Part shown: in pieces, positions 32,317 to 43,310 of the stretch
Numbering within the stretch: position 1 is the first letter of the stretch
How the letters are laid out: each line of letters opens with the position of its first letter
Source of the DNA: Rutidosis leptorrhynchoides
Lineage: Eukaryota; Streptophyta; Magnoliopsida; Asterales; Asteraceae
Assembly (NCBI RefSeq): GCF_046630445.1
Contig: NC_092333.1
Coordinates: 331,749,501-331,813,500, forward strand
DNA length: 64,000 nt
Direction of reading: 5' to 3'
Position numbers and translations under genes: made by a program
The notes under the pieces: generated by a model
What the model was told of the DNA's origin: nothing
Seen by the model: the letters and a program-made list of their open reading frames with translations, nothing else
Databases searched by the model: none

Positions 32317-34984
32317 AGTGACCAACAATGGTACCGAATTTGAAAAAGAAGGAGCGTATCAAAGTTCCGAGAGACTCGTGGGCTCAGAAGTGAGCTATTT
32401 ACCTTGAAAGGTACTTGGGCGTATAAAAGTAAGAATAGGTATATGCTATTAATTAAGTCTCTTGACCTTAAGATCAACAAATTGACTTCGTTTCTTGTTA
32501 ACATGAGTATGTCATCTGAATATATATCCACAAAAGGAAAGATTATATTTTTAACCTTACAGGCATCTTCAGTAAGCTGGGTGCATGAAATGCATCATGG
32601 ATGTTACCAAACTCATCTAAAACATTGAGCGCTTATGTCGCAATACAAAGCTGATAGATAGAATGAAAAACATGGCGATCACAACATACTGCATGTGAAT
32701 TTATCCTTGGATGGAATGAAAGCACAGTTCCATACCAACGAAGGTAGAAATATATAGAATAGCCAAATCGGTGTTATAGATGTTTTAAGCAGTCCCTTCC
32801 AAGAGGATAACAAGATTCATAGGTTTTTAAAGTAATTTATATTACATTTCTGAAAGAAAATCGCACGAAAGATGTGATCTTTGAACGTGAGTGAACTCTT
32901 CGTACAACGAGCGAGTTGATTTGAATTTATCGTTATACTTAAAGGGGATGCGCGGATGAGAAGATACGTGAACCCTTGGTCATAAAAAATAGTTTACTCC
33001 AAGTGAAAAGAATCTCGAAAACGATTTCTTGTACCTCAACATACTGGATCATACTGGATAATTAGCCGTGAAATATTGAGAGTAGAAACCCACCTAGTGC
33101 CTTTTCTACAATGGGGTGACTACTGAGCGTGCCTCAGAAAACTGATTTATCGGCCCGCGTTTTTGCCATGTCTAACCTTAAGAGGAACATTTCATGAGCG
33201 CAAAGGCTTCCTAACAAATTTTATAAAACTGCCATCTAAAGTGGCTCAAGAGTTTTTAACAAAGATCTTTATGGTAAGCTTCATCCCTAAACGGAGGACA
33301 AGAAGAAGTGTGATCCATACATGGTGGAGACTAATACAAAAACTTTTAATAAAATCAACCAAGGAAGTTTTGAAAAACCTTTAAACATTTGAGGTGACAA
33401 CATAAACGGAACGAAGTTCTTAGTAAATTTAGAAGTATGTACAACGTGTACCATTTTGCACAAAACTATTTGACTTAAGTTAAACAACTCAATAAAGGAG
33501 CAATTTTTTTAAATAATTCGAAGGTATAACTTAGTATGTACTAACCAAAATAAGTAAAGGTAAATTTATTAACTTAATTATATGCATACATATATGATTT
33601 TATAAATCGCATAAGTGACAGAAAAAAAATTTATTACTTTCATTTGTCCATAAATCTCGTGAGGACCACACAAATAAACAACGTGTAAAAATTTTGATAA
33701 ACATAGTTTTTCGTATTTCAGAGGTTACGAGTTGAAAAAGATCGAGTGAAAAATCTTTGAATGATCGGGTGACATGTCACTAGGTAATGTAAACTAAGGA
33801 ATTAAATGTAGTTTTGATAATTATTACAACATAAGTCTTTGGGCCAAAAATGTCCACGTGCGAAGCCGTTGCTAAAAAGTGAGGTATGAAGGACAGAGCA
33901 TGAGGACAAGAAGTTAATCGCTTCTTGACTTTGCAAAATGCCAAACAGGTTATGGCTAATATTAAAGTCGGAATACTGATGGTGTTAATATCACTAAACG
34001 AGAATCCCTTGAAATAAGTCAGGCCTTAGAGTTATGTAAGAAAGAGCATCGTTCCAACAGGTATGGCAAATAAGATCCTTGGGATAATGCAATAATTTTG
34101 AATGGTTTAAGTGTTAGTGGATGCCCGAAGGCTCTGCATGACGTGGTAGTAAGTGCCTTCATTACAAACACACACACATGAATCTCTCGATTTCGACGAT
34201 TGTAAAGTCTTCATGATGACTTGGATACGGATAAGCAACGAAAAATTTTATATAATAAGCAACGAAAATTTTATAGAAATCGTTTTAGGTGACAATGTAA
34301 GAAAAGAAACGAAGTTCTTAGTAAACTAGAGTTATGTACAACATGTACTATTCTAAGTAAAATATCTTGTGAATAAAAGAATTGATTCGTAAAAGTAAAA
34401 ATAAAATTTCATATGTACTAGTCAAAAATAAGTAATTATTTACTTTATTTTATATAACATGTACGATTTCAAAAATTTGCACGTATAGCAAATAAAATAA
34501 ATTTATTTTTATAAAACTTTGAGAGGATCGCACTGTAAAATAGTGTGTGTAAAATTTTGGCAAACAAAATTTTCATATTTCGGAGGTTACAAGTTGAAAA
34601 AAGATTGATGAGGATCGAGTAAAAGATTTTTGAAAATTTCGGGTGATAATTGAGCAACAATGTCACGAGGTAATGAAAACTGTTGAATTTAAATGTGATT
34701 GATGACTATTAGTAGGGCTTAAGTCCTTTGACCAAAAATGCTTAAGTGTGAAGTTGTTGCTTATAAGTGAGATACGAATGGGAGAGTATGAGGATGGAAA
34801 TTAACCACCCATTGATTTTGGAAAATTTTGAACTGGTATGACTAATATCGAAGTAAGAATGATGATGGTGTGATTATCATCAAATAAGAAATCTCTCAGA
34901 ATGAGTTGGGATTTAGAGTCGCGTAAGAATGAGTATCAAATAAGATTCTTGGGTAGTCTTTAATATAGAATTTGAATCGCTGAA
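32317..34984 (-). other. X internal region without recognisable genes, with an old duplication
   Basis: About 2.7 kb between integrase remnant and PPT. No pol motif is visible; short ORFs such as 32404-32628 and 33163-33384 show nothing known. About 33395-34095 and 34290-34965 are diverged direct copies of each other. Shared blocks include AACGAAGTTCTTAGTAAA, TATGTACAAC, GAGGTTACGAGTTGAAAA versus GAGGTTACAAGTTGAAAA, and AAATAAGATCCTTGGG versus AAATAAGATTCTTGGG. Confidence 0.6.
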
Positions 34985-35120
34985 GTGACGGGATACAATT
35001 TCCTTTATGTATCGTTGTGCAAGTTTGTCCATTGTATCGGTTTCTTTCATGGCTAGAAAGTGAGCAGTTTTGGTGAGGCGGTTAACGATAACCCAGATAG
35101 TGTCATAACCGCCTACCGTT
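34985..35120 (-). pseudogene. pol: X integrase core, second part
   Basis: Minus strand: [20 protein letters not shown] then AMKETDTMDKLAQRYIKEIV SRH. It is collinear with E2 integrase ([20 protein letters not shown]). The text is lost after SRH, so the second Asp and the Glu are deleted. Its upstream half is at 46463-46563 on the far side of E3. Confidence 0.85.
35116..35120. repeat. Target site duplication CCGTT (left of E3)
   Basis: Exact match to 46463-46467. Removing E3 rejoins the X integrase reading frame without a base gained or lost. Confidence 0.93.
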
Positions 35121-35277
35121 TGTGATGACCCGGGAATTTCCAACCAAATTTAAACCTAATCTTATATGATTTCGACACGATAAGCAAAGTCTGTAATGTT
35201 GAGTCACAAAAATTTTGAACTGTTTAGATGGATTCATGTAACCTTTGACCATGCCTGACGATTCACGAACAATTGTT

Positions 35278-35338
<61 letters not shown>

Positions 35339-35484
35339 ATAAATAAAAGTATATTGATTAAATATAAATAATAAAGTACAATAGATCCGTAAGATTTATT
35401 ATGAAAAATAGTATACAAAATAATAAATTGGTTATTAAAATAAAGCTACACATAAAAATGTATGAATTCTATAAATAACTATTA

Positions 35485-35566
<82 letters not shown>

Positions 35567-37495
35567 ACATATAAAAGATATAAATATTATTTGAGATAAA
35601 AGATATAAATATTATATGTATGATAGATTTAATTATTTAATGATACGTAATTTATTATATGTTACAAGTTATAATACAAATTGTTATTAATATAATTACA
35701 TTCATTAGTATTATCAACATTAATATTAATTAATATTAACATCAGTATTATTAATATTATTGTTTCTAATATGAAATTCGATACATGTGACTTGTTGTAT
35801 CTAAATTAATACTTGTATTATTATTAAATATTATTATTATCTCTATCAAAATATTTATCATTAATAATATTTTTGTTATTAACATATTTGTATTTATATT
35901 TATTATTTATTAATAATTAATAATTAATATTAAAAATAATATATAAGGATATATAATTAAGTGTACAGATCATTAGCAGAGATCCTTTTATTTATTTTTT
36001 TGTTCTTTTCTCTGCACTTCTATTATACTCGTGATCTTACCCCAACCCTACATGAAGACTTAGATCAATTTATTTTGGAATGTAACATATAACCGCACCT
36101 CATAATCCTCCTTCACGAAATTGCAGTCAGATTCTTTATTTTATTTTTTCTGTTCTTCATTCTGCCTTATACAGAACCCATTTAATCATAAAAATTATTC
36201 GAAGTCAATTGAAGAAAAGTGGAATTGCAGAAACGTTCTAATCCATTGATTGAAACTTTCTTCAAAATTTCAAAAGCCAATTCGAAGAAACAATCGAGAA
36301 TTTCGAAGTCAAAGTTTTTATTTAAAAAGTCAAACTTATTGTTCTTCACTCAAATTCATGATAACTGTTATGATTAAAGATCAATTAAGGATTTGGAAAG
36401 TTTTTAGGATCAATTTGGAATATATTTCGTGTTTTAACCTTTGCCTAAAACGTTCTTATAAATGAAATCGTTATTTTTTATTTAGTAAAAACTGCGACAG
36501 CAGCATTTTTGCTGTATTTTTTTATATATATATTTTTTTTAAATCTATTTAATCACGTACAATTTTGTATATATTGGTCATTAAATTCTTAAATTCGATT
36601 TAGCAATTGCTTGTAAGAATCTAATTGTTGTTTTGATTAGTTGATTGATTGGGTCGGTTTACATATGAAGAAGATGAGGAAATAGGAAAAAAAACGAAAT
36701 ACGGGTTATACGGATTGAAAGTGATAATAAATCATAAAAACGGGTGTAGCTCAGATGGTTAAATGGATTAGAGGGTGGGTGAGAGGTCGAGGGTCCGAGC
36801 CCGGGCTATAGCATTTTTTTTGGAATTGTTCTTTTAAAGGTAGCCTCATTATTTCTTTTAATATTATTATTATTTTTGCTACTTATTATTATTAATATTA
36901 TTATATTTGTTAGTATTATTATTATTTATGATTGTTTTTATTTAGTAATATGAGTAATAAGATTTCTAGTAAAATTAATATTGTTTTTTGTTACTACTAA
37001 TATTATTATTATCATTAAAATGTAATTTTTATCATTAACATAAGTATTAATTATCATTTATTATTGTTATTACAGTACAATTATGATTATTATTAATAAG
37101 TATTATACATTTATGAATTAAACTTGGAAATAATGGAAATTCTTATGATCTTGAATAAGATAGGTATTTAGATAAATATAAGATTTATATTGATTAGGAT
37201 ATAACTATGATCGTGCATATTGTAAACGAAGTATATAAACATACGTAAGTATAGGTATAAAACCATTAAGTTCTTAAGATATGAATAAATATTATTATTA
37301 TTATTATTAACAATATCGTTACTATTAGTAAACCATTATTATTAAAACTATAAAAAAAATTATAAATATTATGTATATAAGGTATACATATTACACATAC
37401 CATAATTACACTAACATTCCATATAACTGTATATCAAACAAATATATATTTTTTCTTATAAATACCTTCGTATAACAAATTACTATATAATACTA

Positions 37496-37562
<67 letters not shown>

Positions 37563-38604
37563 CATATAATTTAAGATATCATATAAGTATATGTTTTAAA
37601 TGTAATTTAATATAAATCCTATATAAATACAAATATATATAAATAATATATATTAATAAATAAAAATTATGTGATTTCCATTATATGTTTTAATATATAT
37701 ACAAATGATATAGGTTCGTGAATCCGAGGCCAACCCTGCATTGATCAATATCGTCGTATGTATTTTTACTACAAAATACAGTACAGTGAGTTTCATTTGC
37801 CTTTTTACCCTTTATATTTTTGGGCTGAGAATACATGCGCTGCTTTTATAACTATTTTACGAAATAGACACGAGTAAATGAAACTACATTCTATGATTGA
37901 ATTATCGAAATCGGATATGCCCCTTTTTATTAAGTCTGGTAATCTAAGAATTAGGGAACAGACACCCTAATTGACGCGAATCCTAAAGATAGATCTAACG
38001 GGCCCAACAAGCCCCATCCAAAGTACCGGATGCTTTAGTACTTCGAAATTTATATCATGTCTGAAGGAGGATCCCGGAATGATAGGGGATATTCTTATAT
38101 ATGCATCTTGTTAATGTCGATTACCAGGTGTTCACCATTTGAATGATTTTTATCTCTATGTATGGGATGTGTATTGAAATATGAAATCTTGTGGTCTATT
38201 AAAATATTGAAATGATTGTTATGATAAACTAATGAACTCACCAACCTTTTGGTTGACACTTTAAAGCATGTTTATTCTCAGGTACGAAAGAAATCTTCCG
38301 CTGTGCATTTGCTCAATTTAGAGATATTACTTGGAGTCATTCATGACATATTTCAAAAGACGTTGCATTCGAGTCGTAGAGTTCATCAAGATTATTATTA
38401 AGTCAATTATAGTTAAGATATATTATGAAATGGTATGCATGCCGTCAACTTTCGATGTAATGAAAGATTGTCTTTTCAAAAACGAATGCAGTGTTTGTAA
38501 AATTTATTATATAGAGGTCAAGTACCTCGCAATGTAATCAACTGTTGTGAATCGTTTCTAATCGATATGGACTTCGTCCGGATAGATTAGGATGGGTCAT
38601 GAAA
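35121..38604 (+). repeat. E3 5' LTR
   Basis: It starts TGTGATGACCCGGGAATTTC and ends GATGGGTCATGAAA, immediately before GT and the PBS. The 3' terminus is AAA, not CA. (TA)n arrays lie at about 35280-35335, 35489-35560 and 37498-37560. A TATA-like ATATATAAGG (about 35940) precedes a T-rich leader. A tRNA-like unit lies at 36741-36821. The 37715-38300 part shares long blocks with the E2 5' LTR and the Z LTR. The 36250-36465 and 38331-38537 ORFs have no recognisable product. Confidence 0.92.
36741..36821 (+). ncRNA. tRNA-like Pol III unit in E3 5' LTR
   Basis: GGGTGTAGCTCAGATGGTTA matches a Pol III A box (TRGCNNAGYNGG) and GAGGGTCCGAGCCCGG matches a B box about 33 bp further on. GGCTATAGCA and eight T's follow at 36814-36821, a Pol III terminator. 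Spacing and end resemble a tRNA gene or tRNA-derived SINE head. Stem pairing is poor, so a true tRNA is unlikely. The 3' LTR copy (44487-44567) keeps the canonical B box GGTTCGAGCC. Confidence 0.6.
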
Positions 38605-38606
38605 GT

Positions 38607-38618
38607 TGGTATCAGAGC
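38607..38618 (+). other. E3 primer binding site
   Basis: TGGTATCAGAGC, two bases after the LTR end, exact initiator tRNA-Met type. Confidence 0.95.
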
Positions 38619-38989
38619 GGTGGTCTTAGTGAACCAGGTCTGCATTAGTGTGTCTAACTGATAAGTTGATAGGATGCATTAGTGAGTCTGGACTTTGACC
38701 GTGTCTGCATGTCAAAAGTTTTGCTATTCATTAGTGTCGAAAATTATTTGCTTATCATCCTTAAAGTCTAGACACATCTTACTGCCTCTATTGTATAGAC
38801 AGTGTATAGATAAATTCATATCTTAGCGTATATATTATTGTTACCTTTGCCTGACAGCTTCCGTGGATTCCTCTGTAACTTATGGGATTTTTAGTATTTT
38901 ATATGCATATGTAAATTATGTATTGCAGGGTACTAATCTACATCCTATAATCTATTTCTTATCGAAAATCCTTCATCTGATCGTACGAG

Positions 38990-39532
38990 ATGAATCCCTC
39001 AATCAGTTCGAGTCCCTCAGATTTTGATAGCTATTTCGATAGTTATTTCGACAGCTATTCCGACATGGAAATTCACCTAAGCTCCAGAAGTAGCGTCACC
39101 AGAATGAATCAACCAATCAGCCATTCCCAATTCATCTGATGGGTTCGTAGTCCACTTAATCGATGGAGACGCGAAGAAGGCGATCCTTTCCACCAACCGA
39201 ATTCACTTCTTGGTGAAGAACCTAAAGCAATTATCAGCAAACCTATTCGTAATACCATTTTCTCTATTATTTCCAGAGTATCTCATCACGATTACATAAT
39301 ATCTCAAATCCTAGATCTTATTTATCCGCTCGTTTCAACAAACAATCATTCCGGGATAATGAAAGAAGTCAACAAGCTTCGTGCTTGAGTAATCAATGTG
39401 GAGAATATGGTGCAAAACTTACCAGCTTCAGCAACATCAACAGTACCATCACCACCACCAACAGCAACATCCGCATCCCACACCTCAACATCACAATCTG
39501 TCCCACGAGCATCAACATCATACGTACCATAG
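38990..39532 (+). pseudogene. E3 accessory ORF (broken homologue of the Z ORF)
   Basis: One frame from ATG 38990 to TAG 39530-39532, interrupted by TGA at 39137-39139 and TGA at 39386-39388. It starts MNPSISSSPSDFDSYFDSYF, then WVRSPLNRWRREEGDPFH, PIRNTIFSIISRVS, MKEVNKLRA, and ends in a Thr/Ser/Pro/Ala-rich tail (TATSASHTSTSQSVPRAS). The Z ORF has the same blocks in the same order: WVRDILTLWRREEGTPYH, PVRNTVYTLFARIF, VEEVKELRARV, and TTTSASPASTSHSIP. The function is unknown. The protein is neither Gag nor Pol. Confidence 0.75.
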
Positions 39533-39857
39533 ATACCAAGGAGTACCAACAACAATGAACGATGAAGTATCGATCTATAACTTCATTGAAGAAATATTCT
39601 GCGAAGAATATGTGATTCTAATAATTAACGATGACGTATTGATCCATAACTTCATTAATATTCTGCGAAGAATACGTGGTTCCTAATAATTTTAGGGATT
39701 ACTTATTCTAGCTCAAACCGAAAAGCAAATGAGATTAATATCATATTAACTCATTAAATCCATGATTATATCTGAAGAAAATATATATGTAAGTATATTT
39801 TCATAAAGATTGTAATTAAAAATTCTTTTGTACAAACTGTTAATGGTGAAAATATTT

Positions 39858-39878
39858 TAACGGGTAGGTAATACCCGA
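39858..39878 (+). other. Internal PPT-like motif with inverted repeat, E3
   Basis: TTAACGGGTAGGTA then ATACCCGAGG, the counterpart of 22437-22457 in E2. Confidence 0.7.
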
Positions 39879-40189
39879 GGAATATTTAGATTTCACTTTA
39901 ATAAGTTACACTGTACATTCGACGAAGCTAATTCAACAGTCATTTACTATCCTACTTACAACCACCGATATACGTATCCATTCACCGCAGAATAACCATT
40001 TTCATTCAATTTCATATTTGAATTTTGACCTATCAGAATCCAACAAGTGGCATAATGAAGAAATAATGGACACAATAAAAATTGATTAGAAACAGACTAA
40101 TTAATAATATGAAATTTTGTTAAGAAACCACAATAACAAAATCCTAGCTAACTATTCCTAGCTAACTGTTAATTCTGTATTACATTTTA

Positions 40190-40375
40190 ATTTATCGCAA
40201 TTTATTTATCGTAATTTAATTATTGCAATTTATTTATCGCAATTTATTTTATCGCAATTTAATTCTCGCAATTTTATATATCGTCATTTAATTTCCGTTA
40301 TTTACTTTACGTACTTTATTTATCGTCATTTAAATTTATGTTATTTATATTATGCACTTTAAATATCGGGACATG
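40190..40375 (+). repeat. TTTATCGCAATTT-type degenerate array in E3
   Basis: About a dozen 13-15 bp units (TTTATCGCAATT, TTATCGTAATTT, TTATCGTCATTT). A shorter version lies in Z on the opposite strand (about 56636-56712). Confidence 0.75.
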
Positions 40376-40403
40376 TATACAAGGTTTTGACATATCATAT
40401 CGA

Positions 40404-40410
<7 letters not shown>

Positions 40411-40496
<86 letters not shown>
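40411..40496. repeat. (TA)n microsatellite in E3 interior
   Basis: About 86 bp of TA at the place where the E2 LTR and Z have only short ATATAT runs. The 61-residue ORF across it is an artefact. Confidence 0.97.
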
Positions 40497-40500
<4 letters not shown>

Positions 40501-41918
40501 TGGAATAACCATAGACACTCTATATGTAGTAATGATCGAGTTCTCTATACAGGGTTGAGGTTGATTCTATAATAATATATATACTTTGAGTTGTGATCAA
40601 GTCTGAGACATGTACACGGCTCACGATACGTATTAATTAATTCGAATATTATATATTAAATTATATATGAATTATTGGACTGTCAACTGTGGACTATCGA
40701 CCGTGGACTAATAACATTGGACAATTAAAATGAATTAAAATATTGATTATAACATATGAAACTAAACAATTCTTCAAGTTTGCCACTTGATTTCATCTTA
40801 AACCTCATTTGTATCTTGACGATTACAATCTGCGTTCAAACCTTTCATGATTCTTGAAAACATCTCAATCGAGAGGATGAATCAATCGCATTTCATTTAC
40901 GGGAGAAAAGATTTATGCATATAGTCATGCACCTGAAAATACTCGAAACTTGAGTAAACGTTTAACACGTATTTGTGCTATCTCCTTTGGCGTTGTTATT
41001 ACCGAAAATAACTTTGCAATCCCTTTTCAAATTAGCAAATTTTGTCACAGCTCCAACAAGTCAACTTCGAATTTTCGTTCGAAACAACCTTATTATAACC
41101 TTGATATATATGCGTGCTCTTTTAATGTTATCGGGGAACCTTTTATATTCCACCATATTATCAACAGATGTACCAGCAACCTCGTCGCTCTTTGGCTACA
41201 ATCTCTCCGACAAATCACTATACTTATCTATTGAAGTCTCATCATGTACTCATCTGTATCTTGTGACAAGAATTGCCATACCAATTACCGGAAATCAGCA
41301 AATCTGTATTGTGAGCCTCGCAACATTTCCACATCAACAGTTATATGTATCCATATAATATTTATCTCTTAGAACTATGATCTTCCATTCTGAAATTCTG
41401 AAAAGCAACCAGTCTGCGAATTAATACTCTGAATTTTGAAAAGTTGAATAAAGCGACAAAAACTGTAAACGACCTCAACAGCCAAAAGTTGATGATAAAG
41501 AATTGTATGTTGGCAAAGCTCAGGAAAAGTTTGAAACTGAAAAACTGATTGAGCAAACTACGAAGGAGTCTCTGAACAAATCACAAGGACTAAATTTGTA
41601 CATTAAGAATCCTGATGATTCTGTTTCTGATGAAATCTTTAGCGAATACCTTGCTTCTGATTCCAAACTCTCGCGGACAAATTTTCTTCACCATCCTTCG
41701 ATATTAGAAATTCCAAGATATCATCGTATCTTTCATTATAAATATCCTCCATATTTCTGAAGATATTTTCATAACTATTCTTATCTGAAATCATTAATCT
41801 CTTCGCGCTATCAGTGTTATATCATATAGAAACTGTAAGTTTCTATATTCTGTAAACTTTCGAGCTTAAAATATGAATGTTATTGAAGTAATGTTGGGAA
41901 CTGATGGATGAGTTAGTA

Positions 41919-41953
41919 TAATATAATGACACTTGATCAACGTGATTATATTA
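41919..41953. repeat. Conserved 35-bp near-palindrome, E3 copy
   Basis: Arms TAATATAATGAC and GTGATTATATTA around a centre with TTGATCAA. It is identical base for base to the Z copy read on the Z sense strand. Confidence 0.92.
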
Positions 41954-42285
41954 CATTAAGCCATGCTGAGTTTCTAATGGAACGTGATGATTCACAGATC
42001 ATAACGTCATCATGTGCCATGTTACGTAACTCTTTCAGTTTGCTTAACTTCTGAACATATCAAGAAAGTATATTCTTGATAGTTCTATTCTCAGTGATTC
42101 TGGTAATTTGATAAATCAAATCGTGCTAATACATTTGTTCTTATTTAGAACACGATGTTTATCCGAAATTCCATACTTACAAATTCTGGACCATTATTCG
42201 CTTGACTTGAAGTCGGGAAAAGAAAACAAAAGCATAGGGCTTCGAAATATAAGGGAGAATATAAAGCTCGATAACAACACATAAA

Positions 42286-42465
42286 TTACAAACTGTGTAT
42301 ATCAATGTTTATTGCAACATAAAGACACAGGAGAATTAAAAACATTATAACCCCAAGGGCGAAGTAGAAGAAAACAGATTCCTCCAGTAGTAATTGGAAA
42401 AGGAGAATGATTGTGGTGATAGTGAGGATAAGAAGAAGAATCAGAACTGGATTAAGCATTTTCAT
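42286..42465 (-). CDS. Antisense small two-helix membrane-like protein (E3), 59 residues
   Basis: A minus-strand ORF inside plus-strand E3, from ATG 42465 (or 42459) to TAA at 42288-42286. It starts MKMLNPVLILLLILTITTII (hydrophobic helix 1, about residues 6-25), has a polar hinge with EES, and a second hydrophobic run VIMFLILLCLYVAI before IDIHSL. Y has a homologue of the same length from the aligned Met (62215-62388): 34 of 57 positions are identical by my manual count, with no gap or stop. Upstream lies a conserved TATA box (42527-42534), 62 bp from the ATG. Function unknown; probably a membrane protein. Antisense extra ORFs before the 3' LTR are known from other plant Ty3/Gypsy elements; I do not recognise this one. 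Confidence 0.7.
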   Translation of the reverse strand: MKMLNPVLILLLILTITTIILLFQLLLEESVFFYFALGVIMFLILLCLYVAINIDIHSL

Positions 42466-42526
42466 AATCTTTTAAATTTGGGAATTTGTTATATGAGTGA
42501 GAAAAGTAATGAAACGGAAGAAGTTC

Positions 42527-42534
42527 ATTTATAG
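42527..42534 (-). promoter_or_regulatory. TATA box of the E3 antisense gene
   Basis: The minus strand reads TTTTCACTATAAATGAACTT, with CTTCCGTTTC downstream. The Y copy reads TTTCACTATAAATTCACCCC followed by TTCGTTTCC across the Z insertion. Conservation in two elements supports a real promoter. Confidence 0.7.
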
Positions 42535-42855
42535 TGAAAATACCAGACAAAGTAATCGAGACAGATGATCGCATTTAATAATAGAGATCTTAATTTCTAT
42601 AAATCCCGAAGAATCAGATCTTATAGATTTCCAAGATTTTCTTTTAAATCCCTTGAATTTTGGAATTCAACCATGACTAGACAAAAGTTATGATGAAACA
42701 TGTCTTTCTCATTCCACTATTTAGTGATAGCATCACTCGTACTCTTCGAATAATCGAATCGTTTTATCCAAATTATTCAATGGTGATAAAACTCTATTTA
42801 TCAACTCATATTCGTCATGAAAACATTTTTATGGTTAGCCATGACCACCTCACTC

Positions 42856-42891
42856 AAATTTCGGGACAAAATTTCTTTAACGGGTAGGTAC
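42856..42891 (+). other. E3 hairpin and polypurine tract
   Basis: AAATTTCGGGACAAAATTT then CTTTAACGGGTAGGTAC, ending at the 3' LTR start. Confidence 0.85.
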
Positions 42892-43223
42892 TGTGATGAC
42901 CCGGGAATTTCCGACCAAATTTAAACCTAATCTTATATGATTTCGACACGATAAGCAAAGTCTGTAATGTTGAGTCACAAAAATTTTGAACTGTTTAGAT
43001 GGATTCATGTAACCATTGACCATGCCTGACGATTCACGAACAATTATTTGTAAATAAAAATATATATATATATTCAAATAAATAAAAGTATATTGATTAA
43101 ATATAAATAATAAAGTACAATAGATCCGTAAGATTTATTATGAAAAATAATATACAAAATAATAAATTGGTTATTAAAATAAAGCTACACATAAAAATGT
43201 ATGAATTCTATAAATAACTATTA

Positions 43224-43310
<87 letters not shown>

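Larger units (their letters stand above)
39533..42285 (+). other. E3 interior: decayed sense text, repeats and conserved non-coding modules
   Basis: Contents in order: an internal PPT-like motif (39858-39878); a TTTATCGCAATT-type array (about 40190-40375); a (TA)n array (40411-40496); a segment at 40497-40620 homologous to the middle of the E2 LTR; ORFs at 40950-41358 and 41503-41760 whose text (e.g. LLPKITLQSLFKLANFVTAP; HPSILEIPRYHRIFHYKYPP) recurs on the sense strand of Y (63149-63493 and 62865-63113), so they descend from a shared coding region that I cannot name; and the palindrome (41919-41953). Confidence 0.55.

Noticed and set aside
33163..33384. Small basic ORF in the X interior
   Set aside because: No homologous frame in the duplicated copy or in the other elements.
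36741..36821. A functional tRNA gene
   Set aside because: A and B boxes and terminator fit, but acceptor and T-stem pairing are poor and no clear anticodon arm can be drawn; kept as tRNA-like only.
40387..40572. ORF made of repeated Tyr-Ile
   Set aside because: It is a reading of a (TA)n array; the same applies to 61760-62017.
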